64,000 bases of DNA, taken from the NCBI RefSeq assembly GCF_013204855.1, contig NZ_JABMKZ010000005.1, forward strand, positions 305,204 to 369,203, written 5' to 3'. Numbering within the stretch: the stretch's first letter is position 1; the number at the start of each line of letters is the position of its first letter. Below are positions 1 through 9,354 of the stretch, in pieces. This DNA is from Paenibacillus alba. Its GTDB lineage: Bacteria; Bacillota; Bacilli; Paenibacillales; NBRC-103111. The position numbers and the translations under genes were made by a program. The notes beneath the pieces are model-generated. The model was not told the DNA's origin. It ran no database searches and saw only the letters and a list, made by a program, of their open reading frames with translations.

Positions 1-1
1 A

Positions 2-1762
2 GAGGTGAGGCTCTATTATAAGGTAATCGCAGACTGCGACCTCATTGAACGGTATTCGGAAATTATTAACCTCGGCGGGACGAATATACGCTTGGAACAA
101 GCATTGACAGGCGCCATGTACTTGCCAAGAGAGCGGGATTATAGACTTACTTATCTGACAGGCAAATGGCCGGCTGAAACGCAATTAGATCGCGTCATGC
201 TGCCAGATACGAAGGTCGTACTTGAAAGTAGACGAGGCACAACCAGTCATTATGCCAATCCCTTCTTCATGCTGGATCAAGGTGGGAAAGCGGATGAACA
301 TCAAGGGGAAGTCTTCTTTGGGGCATTGGCTTTTAGCGGAAACTGGAAAATGGTTTTCGAGAAAGACAGATTTAATATGTTGAAAGTAAGCGCAGGGGTT
401 AATGATTTTGATTTCGCTTGGAATTTGAAGCCTCAAGAGAGTTTTCATACGCCGAAATATATCGTTGGTTATGTCAATAGCGGGTTTGGTGAAGCTAGCC
501 GAAACCTCCACAAATATCAACGGAACTATGTGCTGCCAGAAGAGAACAGAGGCAAGCTGCGGAAAGTCCTTTATAATTCTTGGGAAGCAACAAGCTTTGA
601 CGTGAACGAAGAACAACAGATCAAGCTGGCAGAGATCGCGTCCAAGATGGGCGTAGAGCTGTTTGTTATGGATGATGGGTGGTTCGGAGCTCGCAACTCG
701 GATCAAGCAGGACTTGGGGATTGGGTTGTTAATTCCGATAAGTTTCCCAACGGACTGCATGATTTAATTCGTAAAGTAAACGATTTAGGCATGGCGTTTG
801 GTTTATGGATAGAGCCGGAAATGGTTAATCCGGACAGTGACTTATATCGTTCGCATCCAGATTGGGTCTACCATTTTCCAACAAGAGAACGAACGCCAAT
901 CCGCAATCAGCTCGTATTAAATTTAGCTAGAGCGGATGTAAGGGAGTTTATCTATAACGCGATAGATCGCCTCCTATCCGAGCATCCGATTGCTTTCATT
1001 AAGTGGGATATGAATCGAAACTTTAGTGAGCCTGGGTACCCGAGTGCACCATCAGAGGAGCAGAGGGAAATTTGGGTTCGGCATGCTCAGGGCGTTTACG
1101 AAATAGCAGAAAAGCTAAAGCGCAAGCACCCCAATGTCATCCTTCAGTCCTGTTCCGGAGGAGGAGGACGTGTCGATATGGGGATCTTGCAATACTTTGA
1201 CCAAGTATGGACAAGTGATAATACCGATGCGTTTGATCGGTTACGAATTCAAGAAGGATTTTCATATGCCTATTGCGCCAAAATTATGGAGTCATGGGTA
1301 ACGGATGAAGTGAATTGGGTCAATACTAGAAAGCTTTCCTTAGCTTATCGTTTTCACTGCGCCATGATGGGGAATTTGGGTATCGGGGATAACCTATTGA
1401 AATGGAGTGACGATGAGAATCAGGAGGCCAAAGAACTTATTCATGTATATAAGGAAATAAGATCAATCATCCAGCACGGGCACCAATATAGACTTCTCTC
1501 GGTGAGAGAAAGTAAATTGGCATCGGTGATGTATGTAGATGAAAGCCGAGACCAAGCAGTCGTGTTTGCGTTCTTACACTCGAACAACTTTGCGGATGAG
1601 CTGCCTCGAATTCGCCTGCAGGGACTGAATAAGCAATCCTTGTATCAAGTTGAAGGCATCGAGCGCCCGCTTAGTGGCACGGCATTAATGAAAATGGGAA
1701 TAAAGGTTGATCTTAAAGGGGACTTTCAAAGTACGATTTTACGAATTAATAAAGTCGTTTAA
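2..1762 (+). CDS. GH36 alpha-galactosidase, 5'-truncated by window edge
   Basis: Hydrolyses terminal alpha-1,6-galactose from oligosaccharides such as raffinose or melibiose; it has no export signal in the visible part and is probably cytoplasmic. About 586 residues are visible against roughly 730 for the family, so the N-terminal beta-sandwich begins outside the window and the GTG at 5 is unlikely to be the true start. Visible GH36 motifs are the MDDGWFG strand, the WIEPEMV motif, the KWDMNR motif whose Asp (codon 1007-1009) is the expected nucleophile, the CSGGGGR loop, and SDNTDAFDR carrying the expected acid/base Asp. The C-terminal beta domain ends in an ILRINKVV tail. It lies upstream of secreted GH95-like and GH29-type genes. 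A near copy of its last 90 or so bases recurs at 8615-8722. Family assignment is firm; substrate is inferred. Confidence 0.93.
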   Translation, partial: EVRLYYKVIADCDLIERYSEIINLGGTNIRLEQALTGAMYLPRERDYRLTYLTGKWPAETQLDRVMLPDTKVVLESRRGTTSHYANPFFMLDQGGKADEHQGEVFFGALAFSGNWKMVFEKDRFNMLKVSAGVNDFDFAWNLKPQESFHTPKYIVGYVNSGFGEASRNLHKYQRNYVLPEENRGKLRKVLYNSWEATSFDVNEEQQIKLAEIASKMGVELFVMDDGWFGARNSDQAGLGDWVVNSDKFPNGLHDLIRKVNDLGMAFGLWIEPEMVNPDSDLYRSHPDWVYHFPTRERTPIRNQLVLNLARADVREFIYNAIDRLLSEHPIAFIKWDMNRNFSEPGYPSAPSEEQREIWVRHAQGVYEIAEKLKRKHPNVILQSCSGGGGRVDMGILQYFDQVWTSDNTDAFDRLRIQEGFSYAYCAKIMESWVTDEVNWVNTRKLSLAYRFHCAMMGNLGIGDNLLKWSDDENQEAKELIHVYKEIRSIIQHGHQYRLLSVRESKLASVMYVDESRDQAVVFAFLHSNNFADELPRIRLQGLNKQSLYQVEGIERPLSGTALMKMGIKVDLKGDFQSTILRINKVV

Positions 1763-1778
1763 ACGTTCAGTTCTTGTG

Positions 1779-1806
1779 AAAGCAGACTTAGGTGGCTGCT
1801 TTTACG
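1779..1806 (+). terminator. Probable rho-independent terminator after GH36
   Basis: AAAGCAG at 1779-1785 pairs with CTGCTTT at 1796-1802. It lies 17 bp after the GH36 stop codon, with a short T-containing tail. Confidence 0.5.
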
Positions 1807-1884
1807 AGAAGAGTATATGCGCTTATAGGTTGTCGCGGCGGTAACTATTTCAACAGTGAATTGTATGAAGGAGGTGATTAGAAC

Positions 1885-1926
1885 ATGAGAAAATAAATGA
1901 TCTCACTGAACACTTGGTGTGGATAG
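1885..1926 (+). other. Tandem minimal leader reading frames
   Basis: A sequence exactly complementary to the 16S anti-Shine-Dalgarno (AAGGAGGTGAT, 1868-1878) sits 6 nt before a three-codon frame (ATG-AGA-AAA-stop, 1885-1896). This is followed at once by a nine-codon frame (MISLNTWCG, 1897-1926). The main gene begins at 1961 with its own ribosome binding site. An ideal Shine-Dalgarno in front of a nearly empty frame is unusual; it may be a translational leader or chance. No hairpin that would make it a classic attenuator was recognised. Confidence 0.3.
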
Positions 1927-1960
1927 TTGGGATTACCTTAAAAAAGGAGAAGGATAAAGA

Positions 1961-4900
1961 ATGTATAAATCAAATCGAATGGTGAAGAAGGCTTGTAAGA
2001 ATATGGTTGTCAGTTTGTTAGTAACAAGCTTATTGCTATCTTTTCAAACAAATGTCGTATTTGCATCGCCCAATGAGCAATCTTTGACCAAATTACCGGG
2101 TGTTGATGCAACGTCGTCGAGCAATGGAGCGGATGCCAGTAAAACGATAGATGGTAACGTATCGGGAGAAAGCTATAGCTGGATAGCGAATAAGAAATCG
2201 GGGCCGGATTGGTTGAAGATTAAGCTTCCTTCCCAGAAAACGATATCGAAATATGTGCTTCATCACTACGGGGTATTTGGAGATAAAAAGTATGACCCAA
2301 CGAGCTTCAAAGTAAGTATAAGCACCGATGATGTCAACTGGACTCAGGTGGATCAGGTGGATAATAACATCTATGATGTCACTCAGCGTACACTTTCGGC
2401 TCCCGTTACGGCTCGTTATTTTAAAATAGAATATATCGATTCGGAGCAAAACTATAACCAGTCTCAAGCTAATAAGCGTGCCCGTCTGGCTGAAATTGAG
2501 CTGTTTAGTAGTAACGATGCTGTAAGCACATTATATCAACGGGCTCCAGTAATTACTATGAGTAATAGGACGGTTGGTTATACAGGCGATCCGGTCAATT
2601 GGTATGTGGATGGCGCAATTTCTCCAATTGCATACACCGGAGGGGTAACTCAAATCCCTTTTAAGTATAAGTACAAAAGGTATGGAGTTACAGAAAATTT
2701 CACGGAAACGGCTCCAACCCAAATAGGTAAGTACGATATGAAGGCTGTATTTGAAGCGAATAATACATATAGTGCGGCTGAGAGTAATGTTGCTCTTCTA
2801 ACGATAGTCAAAGCAGCCATTACCCTCTCTCTAGAGAGTCAATCCTTCAACTATACAGGAAGCCCAATTGCTATGAAGGGGGCCGTATCGTATCCGATCA
2901 AGATACCTTATTCCTACAAATATAAAGCGCTTACACCGGGTGCCGAGTGGAAAACCCAAGCTCCAACAGAAGTTGGGACCTATATGGTTAAAGCTGTATT
3001 TGGCGGAAATGATGGTGCCCTGCCTGCTGAGAGCAATGAAACGACGATGAGCATCCTTCAAGCTTCTACAAAAACCAACTGGACGGAATTGAGGGATCTT
3101 TTGTCAGGACTTACGGCCAAACAACAAACTGAAGTTAGTGATTTTTACCTTAGAGACAAGTATATGGAATCGGGTATGCTGATGGGCAACGGCACCTTTG
3201 GCGTTGTTTCTGATGCCAGAAGAAATGAGCAAAGCTATTTCCTTACTAGTGGCGATGCCTGGAAAAATCCAGCAAAAGATCAGCAGCAAGCGCTTGTCAA
3301 TGCGCAATTGAAGCTTACAAATGGAGATCCCATTGTTCCAGTGCCTAATGCGGCAAGCAAGTTTTTATATACGTCTAATATAGAAGCTGACCGGGAAAAC
3401 ATTTTTAATGGTGAAGACGTAAATGCATTTGATTCGAATGAGAACACAGAGTGGATATCTACTTCGCAGAAAGTTTCTCAAGAGAATAAACCGCGTGATC
3501 TGGAAAAGTGGGTCAGTCTGAAAGGAAAACAGCCATTCACATTCAACAAGATCGAAATCAAGCACCATAGTGTACGTTTTCCAGACGAAGCGAAGTATAA
3601 TCTCTACAATTACAATATCCAAACTTCAAATGATGGTAATAGTTGGACAACCATAAAAAGTGTAACGGGCAATACGAATTCATCCAACACGTTTAATTTT
3701 GATAATCCGATCACCAGCTCCTATTTAAGAGTAACCACAACCAAACCTGTAGACCCTCAGTATGAAACGCTGCATTTTCCTAAAGATATGACCTCAGCAC
3801 GGATTACGGATATTAATTTGTATAATAATGGTGTGAATGTGATCAATCCTCCCACGACAACTGACGGAAGTTTCCTGCACGAACGCGATATTTTGAATGC
3901 AGAAATCCGCAGCAAAATGAAGTATAACAGCAACTTGGTCAGCTACCAGACATGGGTGGCAGACGACCAGAACGCCATGTTTACGAATGTTACATTGGAT
4001 AGCAGCGCTGCTGGGCCTCAGAAAGTAAATATACAATTGAATGCCCCAGTGATAGACGGAATCACCAACACAACCGGAATAGACGGCAATGTGGTTTGGT
4101 TGACCAGAAATGGCGAAACCGGGTTTATTTTCCGGGGAGCAACGGCAACCAAGGTGATCAAGGGCAACTATGTCATGGGAGCGAACATGATTGTATTGAC
4201 ACTGAATCCTGGTGAGACGGCTAAAATCGCTACTGTATTGTATACGCACAGCGGATTGAAATCCAAAGCAGGCGAAGGTTCTATCCTTGTTACAAAAGAT
4301 ATGACGACCGTGAAAAATATCGCTGTACAGCGATTAAATGCGATGACGGAAGCATCGATTCAAACTTCTTATACCCATCACCAGAACTGGTGGAAAAATT
4401 ATTGGCTGAAATCTTATGTAAATTTTAGCGACCCGGTCATGGAGGACTTCTATTACAATATGCTCTATATTCTGGGTTGCGCCATTCGTCAAACACCCGA
4501 ATGGGCAGAGCAGCCGAATGTGGTAGGCGGCTTAAACGGCATATTCCATACAAATGATAATACAGCGGCTACGGGCAATGCCATTCTGAACTATAACTAT
4601 GAAGCACCATTCTATGGTTTGTATTCCAGCAACAGAATGGATATGTCCCAGCCCTATTACGCAGATGCCGTTAATGCTTTGAGCTATTGGCAAAATGAAA
4701 CAGCGAAGAACGGATATCAGGGCGTACAAATCGATCGAGGTGTTACACCATTAAGGGCATTCTACGGGGTTATGGCTCCTCAAGCGCCTGCGGTCACGAA
4801 GAATCCTGGATTGTCATCTGACCAGAAGTCAAATATTGCTTTATTCACCAGACCTTTTATATGGGATTGGCAATACACAAGAAATAAAGAGAATCTGAAA

Positions 4901-5962
4901 AGGTTTGTTTATCCTTGGATCAAAGAGGTGGCAAGATTCTATTGTGACTTTGTCGTATTAGAGAGTGATGGTAAATACTGGATAAAACATAGTTCAGAGC
5001 ACGAAGCAGGAGTAGACGAAAATGCTGCAATCGACATGGGATATTTCCGATCAACCCTTAGGGATTATATTGAAATGGCTCAGCATTTAAATGTAGATGC
5101 AGATCTAGTTGCCCGTTCCCAGCATGTTCTTAACAATCTGGCTCCTATTCCGACAAGCAAGAACAATCCAACTACGAAGAGCGCGTTAGCCTCCTTGGGC
5201 TTTGATAACAATAAGGAGGTCATTGTATCCGGAGTAACGAGCGTAAATCGAAAGCAAATTGAGCAGTTTGATTTACCGTGGGCACAGTATATTTCCAGTA
5301 CTAACCAACCTACATTGTTGGAAGGCGTCGTTCATCCGGGTGAATTTGTGAGCATGGGTTCGGACCCTGCACTTATCCAAATTGCCAAAAACACCTTCGA
5401 GTATCTTGATCCTATGACTCCACATACAGATGGCGGCGCATTAAATGGTTTCCCGAAAACATTTACCATCGCCGCTAGGTTGGGCATTGATCCCGATAAA
5501 TTAATGGAACGCTTTCGTCTTACGCTAAAAACGATGCACAATAGCAAAATGTTCTATGACACTACAGCCTCTTATGAGAATACAGGCGCGCTTGAAAGTG
5601 TGAACAGCATGCTGTTGCAGAACGAGTTGAACAACTTATCTGGCGGAACGTACGAAATGCGCCTTTTCCCTTCGTGGAGCAAAAATTATGATGCCAAATT
5701 CGTCACTTTGCGCGCGAAAAACGCATTCCGCGTATCCAGCGAGCTAAAAAATGGAAAAGTATTGTCGACCGAAATTATCAGTGACGCGGGCAACCCTGTG
5801 ACCTTGGTATCTCCGTGGGCAAATGGCATTGTTGTGACAGACAAAAATGGTAACCAAGTCGCTGTAACCAAAGGTAAAACGAGACATACCAATGAGGTAA
5901 CCTATACCTTCAGCACAGCTGTTAATGGTGTGTATACTGTCACAGAAGCAACTGCACACTAG
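1961..5962 (+). CDS. Secreted GH95-like glycoside hydrolase with two discoidin domains
   Basis: A 1333-aa exported enzyme. A signal peptide covers about residues 1-35. A discoidin/F5/8-type-C (CBM32-like) domain spans roughly 45-185, and two Ig-like MBG-type repeats follow (about 195-285 and 288-365). The GH95-like part begins near 395 with LMGNGTFGV, which resembles the GH95 PLGNGRLGA motif. A second discoidin segment (about 470-625) is inserted into the N-terminal beta domain. The (alpha/alpha)6 barrel and terminal beta domain follow; the near-C-terminal LRAKNAFRVSSELKNGK matches the GH95 LRARGGF-type tail. GH95 members are 1,2-alpha-L-fucosidases or alpha-L-galactosidases. Divergence is large, so catalytic residues were not assigned. 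There is no dockerin or SLH. The start is supported by AAAAAGGAGAAGG upstream. Confidence 0.75.
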   Translation: MYKSNRMVKKACKNMVVSLLVTSLLLSFQTNVVFASPNEQSLTKLPGVDATSSSNGADASKTIDGNVSGESYSWIANKKSGPDWLKIKLPSQKTISKYVLHHYGVFGDKKYDPTSFKVSISTDDVNWTQVDQVDNNIYDVTQRTLSAPVTARYFKIEYIDSEQNYNQSQANKRARLAEIELFSSNDAVSTLYQRAPVITMSNRTVGYTGDPVNWYVDGAISPIAYTGGVTQIPFKYKYKRYGVTENFTETAPTQIGKYDMKAVFEANNTYSAAESNVALLTIVKAAITLSLESQSFNYTGSPIAMKGAVSYPIKIPYSYKYKALTPGAEWKTQAPTEVGTYMVKAVFGGNDGALPAESNETTMSILQASTKTNWTELRDLLSGLTAKQQTEVSDFYLRDKYMESGMLMGNGTFGVVSDARRNEQSYFLTSGDAWKNPAKDQQQALVNAQLKLTNGDPIVPVPNAASKFLYTSNIEADRENIFNGEDVNAFDSNENTEWISTSQKVSQENKPRDLEKWVSLKGKQPFTFNKIEIKHHSVRFPDEAKYNLYNYNIQTSNDGNSWTTIKSVTGNTNSSNTFNFDNPITSSYLRVTTTKPVDPQYETLHFPKDMTSARITDINLYNNGVNVINPPTTTDGSFLHERDILNAEIRSKMKYNSNLVSYQTWVADDQNAMFTNVTLDSSAAGPQKVNIQLNAPVIDGITNTTGIDGNVVWLTRNGETGFIFRGATATKVIKGNYVMGANMIVLTLNPGETAKIATVLYTHSGLKSKAGEGSILVTKDMTTVKNIAVQRLNAMTEASIQTSYTHHQNWWKNYWLKSYVNFSDPVMEDFYYNMLYILGCAIRQTPEWAEQPNVVGGLNGIFHTNDNTAATGNAILNYNYEAPFYGLYSSNRMDMSQPYYADAVNALSYWQNETAKNGYQGVQIDRGVTPLRAFYGVMAPQAPAVTKNPGLSSDQKSNIALFTRPFIWDWQYTRNKENLKRFVYPWIKEVARFYCDFVVLESDGKYWIKHSSEHEAGVDENAAIDMGYFRSTLRDYIEMAQHLNVDADLVARSQHVLNNLAPIPTSKNNPTTKSALASLGFDNNKEVIVSGVTSVNRKQIEQFDLPWAQYISSTNQPTLLEGVVHPGEFVSMGSDPALIQIAKNTFEYLDPMTPHTDGGALNGFPKTFTIAARLGIDPDKLMERFRLTLKTMHNSKMFYDTTASYENTGALESVNSMLLQNELNNLSGGTYEMRLFPSWSKNYDAKFVTLRAKNAFRVSSELKNGKVLSTEIISDAGNPVTLVSPWANGIVVTDKNGNQVAVTKGKTRHTNEVTYTFSTAVNGVYTVTEATAH

Positions 5963-5980
5963 TTAATTCATACAAATATG

Positions 5981-6024
5981 ATTGCCGCTGTCCAGCCTTC
6001 ATGGCGAGATAGCGGCAATTTTTT
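5981..6024 (+). terminator. Strong rho-independent terminator
   Basis: ATTGCCGCT (5981-5989) pairs perfectly with AGCGGCAAT (6011-6019), followed by a T run. It ends the GH95-like transcription unit. Confidence 0.85.
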
Positions 6025-6043
6025 CTAGAAGACTGCAAAAATA

Positions 6044-6076
6044 TCCACAGATAAAAGGGGGTTATGTGCAAATACA
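6044..6076 (+). promoter_or_regulatory. 33-nt upstream motif shared with 9132-9164
   Basis: The motif starts TCCACA and ends TGTGCAAATACA. About 26 of 33 positions match the copy at 9132-9164, and both lie upstream of secreted GH genes. At this copy a TATAAT-like hexamer follows within about 30 bp. It is a candidate activator site; the factor is unknown. Confidence 0.45.
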
Positions 6077-6166
6077 AATAAAATGGAAGCGTCTATACTA
6101 TAATTGTGCTTACAATTTATGGAAAGAGCGATTATTAATTTAGCTGACTAGGAGAGGGAGTGAACG

Positions 6167-6262
6167 ATGAGGTCAATTCGTAAAGTGATAGCGGAAAGCG
6201 CACAAATGTTATGCACACTCCAAAATGAACGAATCTCACAATCTGAAGGAGGAATGAATTGA
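6167..6262 (+). CDS. Possible 31-aa leader peptide
   Basis: An ATG at 6167 follows GGAGAGGGAG and opens 31 codons beginning MRSIRKVIAES. The frame ends in a TGA whose last base is the first base of the GH29 start codon (TGATG). The overlap would couple translation of the two. The ribosome binding site for GH29 lies inside this frame. It resembles nothing I recognise and could be a non-functional leader; the coupling geometry is the main support. Confidence 0.35.
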   Translation: MRSIRKVIAESAQMLCTLQNERISQSEGGMN

Positions 6263-8607
6263 TGGTAATAAGGAAAAATCATGCAGTAATAATTGCCTGC
6301 ATGCTAGTACTGACGATGTTTGCTTCACTTTTGGCGGCAAAGGATATCAAAGCCCAGACCCCGGAGCAGCGTGTTGAGCAATGGTACACATCAGCCAAAG
6401 TAGGTCTTATGATACATTGGGGCATGACCACGGGCCAAACGAACGATGATATTGCAGCCTATTACAATATTACGGATTTCGAAGCGGCAGCAACTGCAGG
6501 CGGCTGGAATGCAAATAAGTGGGTAGACGAGGCGCTACGAATAAAAGCGAAATATATCACTCTCTGCTCCTTTCACAGTGTTATGGGATACATCAAACCT
6601 TGGAGATCTGCCATCCCAGGGACAATGGTGACACAGCGAGATTATCTGGGAGAGTTAGTCGCTGCAGCCCATGCGAAGGGAATCAAAGTTATTGTGTATA
6701 TAACCCCTGACCCGAAGTGGCATGATCGATTCGGGTATGAATGGATGGACAATGCAGGCTATCGCAACTACAAAAATGACCAGTCGATTGATATGAATAC
6801 TAAAAAGGGCTGGGCGCAATATTCGTATGACATTGTAGACGAGCTTCTTACCAACTACCCCAATATCGATGGTCTCTGGTTTGATGGCTGGAATCAATAT
6901 TGGGACGATCTCGGACTTATCGAGCATATCCGATCCAGGAACGACAACCTCGTAACCATCGGGAATGGAAGAGCGCGTGATTTGCAAATAGCCGATGCAG
7001 ACTCCTTGGAGAACAGGGCCTCCTCGTATACACCTAGTTACAATATTCCGAGTGGTTTCCAGGCAGTTCCTTCTAGGGCGACTGCAGAAAATTTTAAAAT
7101 TGGGGGCGGTTGGTGGTACCATGGCGATGAGAATACATTTGTAGACATACCTCAAACGATACGATATATAGCCGTAGCTGCAGGTTCGAACTTCAATGTA
7201 GATATTGGCGAAGGGCCCAAAATCGGCGGTGAAATGTCAGTATCATTGACTAACGTCAATACCCAAATCAATGCGTTCCTTAACTGGGCAGGAGAATCCA
7301 TATTCGGCACAGCAGGAGGAGGATTCCATAAAGGAGGGTTTCAGCCGGGGAATTGGAACCTTGGATCGTTTGGGGTAACCACACTTGTACCTGGGGGCAA
7401 CACGCATTATATCCATGTACTCACTTCTCCAACAAGCGGTAACCAGATCGTCATACCGGACGTCGGCTACACCGTCTCAAAGGCGGTTTTGCTGAAAACA
7501 GGTCAGCCGCTTACTTTTTCACAAAATGGAGGTTATGTGACGATCTCGGTGCCAGCCTGGGATAGCATCGATACGATTATTAAGCTGACCGCAACCAATC
7601 CGCTGAATATCCTACCAAGAGCGAGCATTACGGCGACTGCTTCCTCTGAGGATCCAAGTCATCCTGTAGCGAGTGCGGTGGATGACGACTACACGACCTA
7701 TTACTCGGCGGCCTCCGGTGCTGCACTACCGCAGAGCATAACGCTAAAACTTAATCAGAAAGCAGATATTAGCGGTTTGAGAATACAGCAGACGGAGGAT
7801 CGGCCTGTCACTACTGGACAAGAAGGAGCACCACCGCCGACAAGATTAAAGGATTATGAGGTCTATGTGAGCAATGACGGGTTGAACTGGGGGACACCTG
7901 TCAAAACAGGCACGTTAATGAACCAGAGAGGTGTTCAGCAAATCCTGTTCAATACGCTTCAAACCCAAAAGCGGTATGTGAAATTCAAAGTGCTGAACAA
8001 TTACAACAACGATGGTGTATTGAAGATTGCCCAGATGGATGTATTCGGCATGTCCGGTTGGAATCAAACAGATTTAGGTACCGTAACTGTGCCGGGCAGC
8101 TACAAGTCGAATTCTGACACGAATACCGTATACGGATCTGGAGCAGATGTTTATGGCACTTCCGATAATGCCCACTTTGTCTACAAAGAGCTATCCGGCG
8201 ACTTTAGTATACAGACAAGGATCACAAATCCAAGCTACAGCAGTAATACTGCACAGTTCGGAATAATGGCAAGAAACAGCCTGGATAGCAACTCGAAAAT
8301 GATCAACGCATATTGGACGCCAGCCAACAACTACTTTAAGTCCTTAGCAAGGCTTACAACAGGAGCAAGCACAGGGCGTGCCGTTGAGTCTACAAATAAT
8401 GCCTTGCCTGTCTATGCGAAGATCACGAGGTCTGGCCATACATTTACAACCTATAAATCGACCGATGGTATCAATTTCACACAGGTGAGGCAGGAGACTG
8501 TAGCCATGAACAATACGATTTACGTAGGTATGTATGTTTGCTCTCATGCAACAACGACAGCCCTTGCCTATGCTACTTTTGATAACTTAACCATCACCCA
8601 GCCCTGA
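6262..8607 (+). CDS. Secreted GH29 alpha-L-fucosidase-like enzyme with discoidin domain
   Basis: A 781-aa exported enzyme predicted to release alpha-L-fucose, or a related sugar, from glycans. A signal peptide covers about 1-33. The GH29 TIM barrel (about 35-335) opens with EQWYTSAKVGLMIHWG, the family's GLFIHWG strand, and contains GLWFDGWNQY, whose Asp208 is the expected nucleophile. A C-terminal all-beta segment (about 340-445), a discoidin/CBM32-like domain (about 455-605) and a concanavalin-like domain (about 610-781) follow. GAAGGAGG at 6245-6252 favours the ATG at 6262 over the preceding in-frame TTG. No dockerin is present. It is preceded by a possible coupled 31-aa leader and followed directly by a GH36 gene remnant. 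Confidence 0.85.
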   Translation: MVIRKNHAVIIACMLVLTMFASLLAAKDIKAQTPEQRVEQWYTSAKVGLMIHWGMTTGQTNDDIAAYYNITDFEAAATAGGWNANKWVDEALRIKAKYITLCSFHSVMGYIKPWRSAIPGTMVTQRDYLGELVAAAHAKGIKVIVYITPDPKWHDRFGYEWMDNAGYRNYKNDQSIDMNTKKGWAQYSYDIVDELLTNYPNIDGLWFDGWNQYWDDLGLIEHIRSRNDNLVTIGNGRARDLQIADADSLENRASSYTPSYNIPSGFQAVPSRATAENFKIGGGWWYHGDENTFVDIPQTIRYIAVAAGSNFNVDIGEGPKIGGEMSVSLTNVNTQINAFLNWAGESIFGTAGGGFHKGGFQPGNWNLGSFGVTTLVPGGNTHYIHVLTSPTSGNQIVIPDVGYTVSKAVLLKTGQPLTFSQNGGYVTISVPAWDSIDTIIKLTATNPLNILPRASITATASSEDPSHPVASAVDDDYTTYYSAASGAALPQSITLKLNQKADISGLRIQQTEDRPVTTGQEGAPPPTRLKDYEVYVSNDGLNWGTPVKTGTLMNQRGVQQILFNTLQTQKRYVKFKVLNNYNNDGVLKIAQMDVFGMSGWNQTDLGTVTVPGSYKSNSDTNTVYGSGADVYGTSDNAHFVYKELSGDFSIQTRITNPSYSSNTAQFGIMARNSLDSNSKMINAYWTPANNYFKSLARLTTGASTGRAVESTNNALPVYAKITRSGHTFTTYKSTDGINFTQVRQETVAMNNTIYVGMYVCSHATTTALAYATFDNLTITQP

Positions 8608-8608
8608 T

Positions 8609-8722
8609 ACGGTAAAGAAGGGTCCACTTAGCGGAAAGACGTTAATGAAAATAGGATTAATTACGGTTGATCTTAAAGGGGACTTTCAAAGTACGATCTT
8701 ACGAATTCGTAAAGTTGATTGA
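8609..8722 (+). pseudogene. Remnant of a second GH36 alpha-galactosidase 3' end
   Basis: Immediately after the GH29 stop, one open frame reads GPLSGKTLMKIG, then VDLKGDFQSTILRIRKVD and stop. This closely matches the C-terminus of the GH36 gene at 2-1762 (PLSGTALMKMG, VDLKGDFQSTILRINKVV). A run of about 33 bases is identical. No start or catalytic portion is present, so this is the tail of a deleted or recombined paralogue. Confidence 0.75.
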
Positions 8723-9131
8723 TAGAGACGGCAGTACGAAGTGAATTTACTGAGAGTAAAGGAGCTGATTGCTTTCACACTACCAGATGGTTAAATAGGT
8801 AGAATGGTATTCATTTCTCTATTAAAAATGAAAGCGTGTTATATTTGCGTAAAATGTGACTTTTGTCATGTTCAGTTTCGAAAGGGGGAAGGCGATGTAA
8901 ATGTACTTGCCAATTTCTTCTCCATCATGATTATTCATCTTCTCAGTAATCAGGCTGGAGGCAGGCGACAGACTCGCGCAGCATCTGAAGTATTTGCTTG
9001 GTCAGATCAATCTTCGACAATCCGGGGTTGCGGTGAATAACCATGGGAGTTTTATTAAACGAGAGTTGAACATTTTTGTGTGGTCCCAGGAAAGGGGCCG
9101 GCAATCACTTAGTAGTGAGTAGGAAAAAAAA
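8723..9131. other. Gene-free stretch, possible degraded coding
   Basis: No convincing gene, although a 78-codon open frame exists at 8804-9040. A different frame around 8955-9120 reads RLEAGDRLAQHLKYLLGQIN and onward without a usable start. That suggests an eroded coding piece of unknown identity. A weak cre-like TGAAAGCG half occurs at 8829-8836. Confidence 0.3.
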
Positions 9132-9164
9132 TCCACACAAGAAAGGTGAATTTGTGCAAATACA
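9132..9164 (+). promoter_or_regulatory. 33-nt upstream motif, second copy
   Basis: Starts TCCACA and ends TGTGCAAATACA, as at 6044-6076, in the same orientation and also upstream of a secreted GH-type gene. Confidence 0.45.
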
Positions 9165-9171
9165 CTGGACT

Positions 9172-9185
9172 TGCAATCGCTTACA
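9172..9185 (+). promoter_or_regulatory. Candidate cre (CcpA) site
   Basis: TGCAATCGCTTACA matches the cre consensus TGWAANCGNTNWCA at all but one position. It lies 8 nt after the shared 33-nt motif, upstream of the gene at 9355. It suggests carbon catabolite repression. Confidence 0.55.
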
Positions 9186-9289
9186 ATAAAATTGCGACAT
9201 GAATGACTGTTGAATGCCTTTGAAATAACGTCAAAGTAATGTTGTGTCGTGCTTAATGTATGTGACAGGGAGGAGTGAGCGAATATTTG

Positions 9290-9331
9290 ATGCCGGAGAA
9301 GAGGTTTGCTGGGGCTAGACGCCTACACTAA
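9290..9331 (+). other. Short leader reading frame
   Basis: A 13-codon frame (MPEKRFAGARRLH) lies between an upstream AGGGAGGAG and the ribosome binding site of the next gene. It is the third leader of this kind in front of a secreted GH gene in this region. It may be chance. Confidence 0.25.
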
Positions 9332-9354
9332 TTAAAGAAAAAGGAGGAATTAAA

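Noticed and set aside
185..760. 191-codon minus-strand open frame inside the GH36 gene
   Set aside because: Lies wholly within a well-supported coding gene, has no ribosome binding site and reads as low-complexity antisense translation.
3794..4249. 151-codon minus-strand open frame inside the GH95-like gene
   Set aside because: Shadow of the real gene; Cys/His/Ile-rich composition with no recognisable domain.
8804..9040. 78-codon open frame between the GH36 remnant and the LamG gene
   Set aside because: No good ribosome binding site and no protein-like composition; part of it overlaps an eroded frame in another phase.
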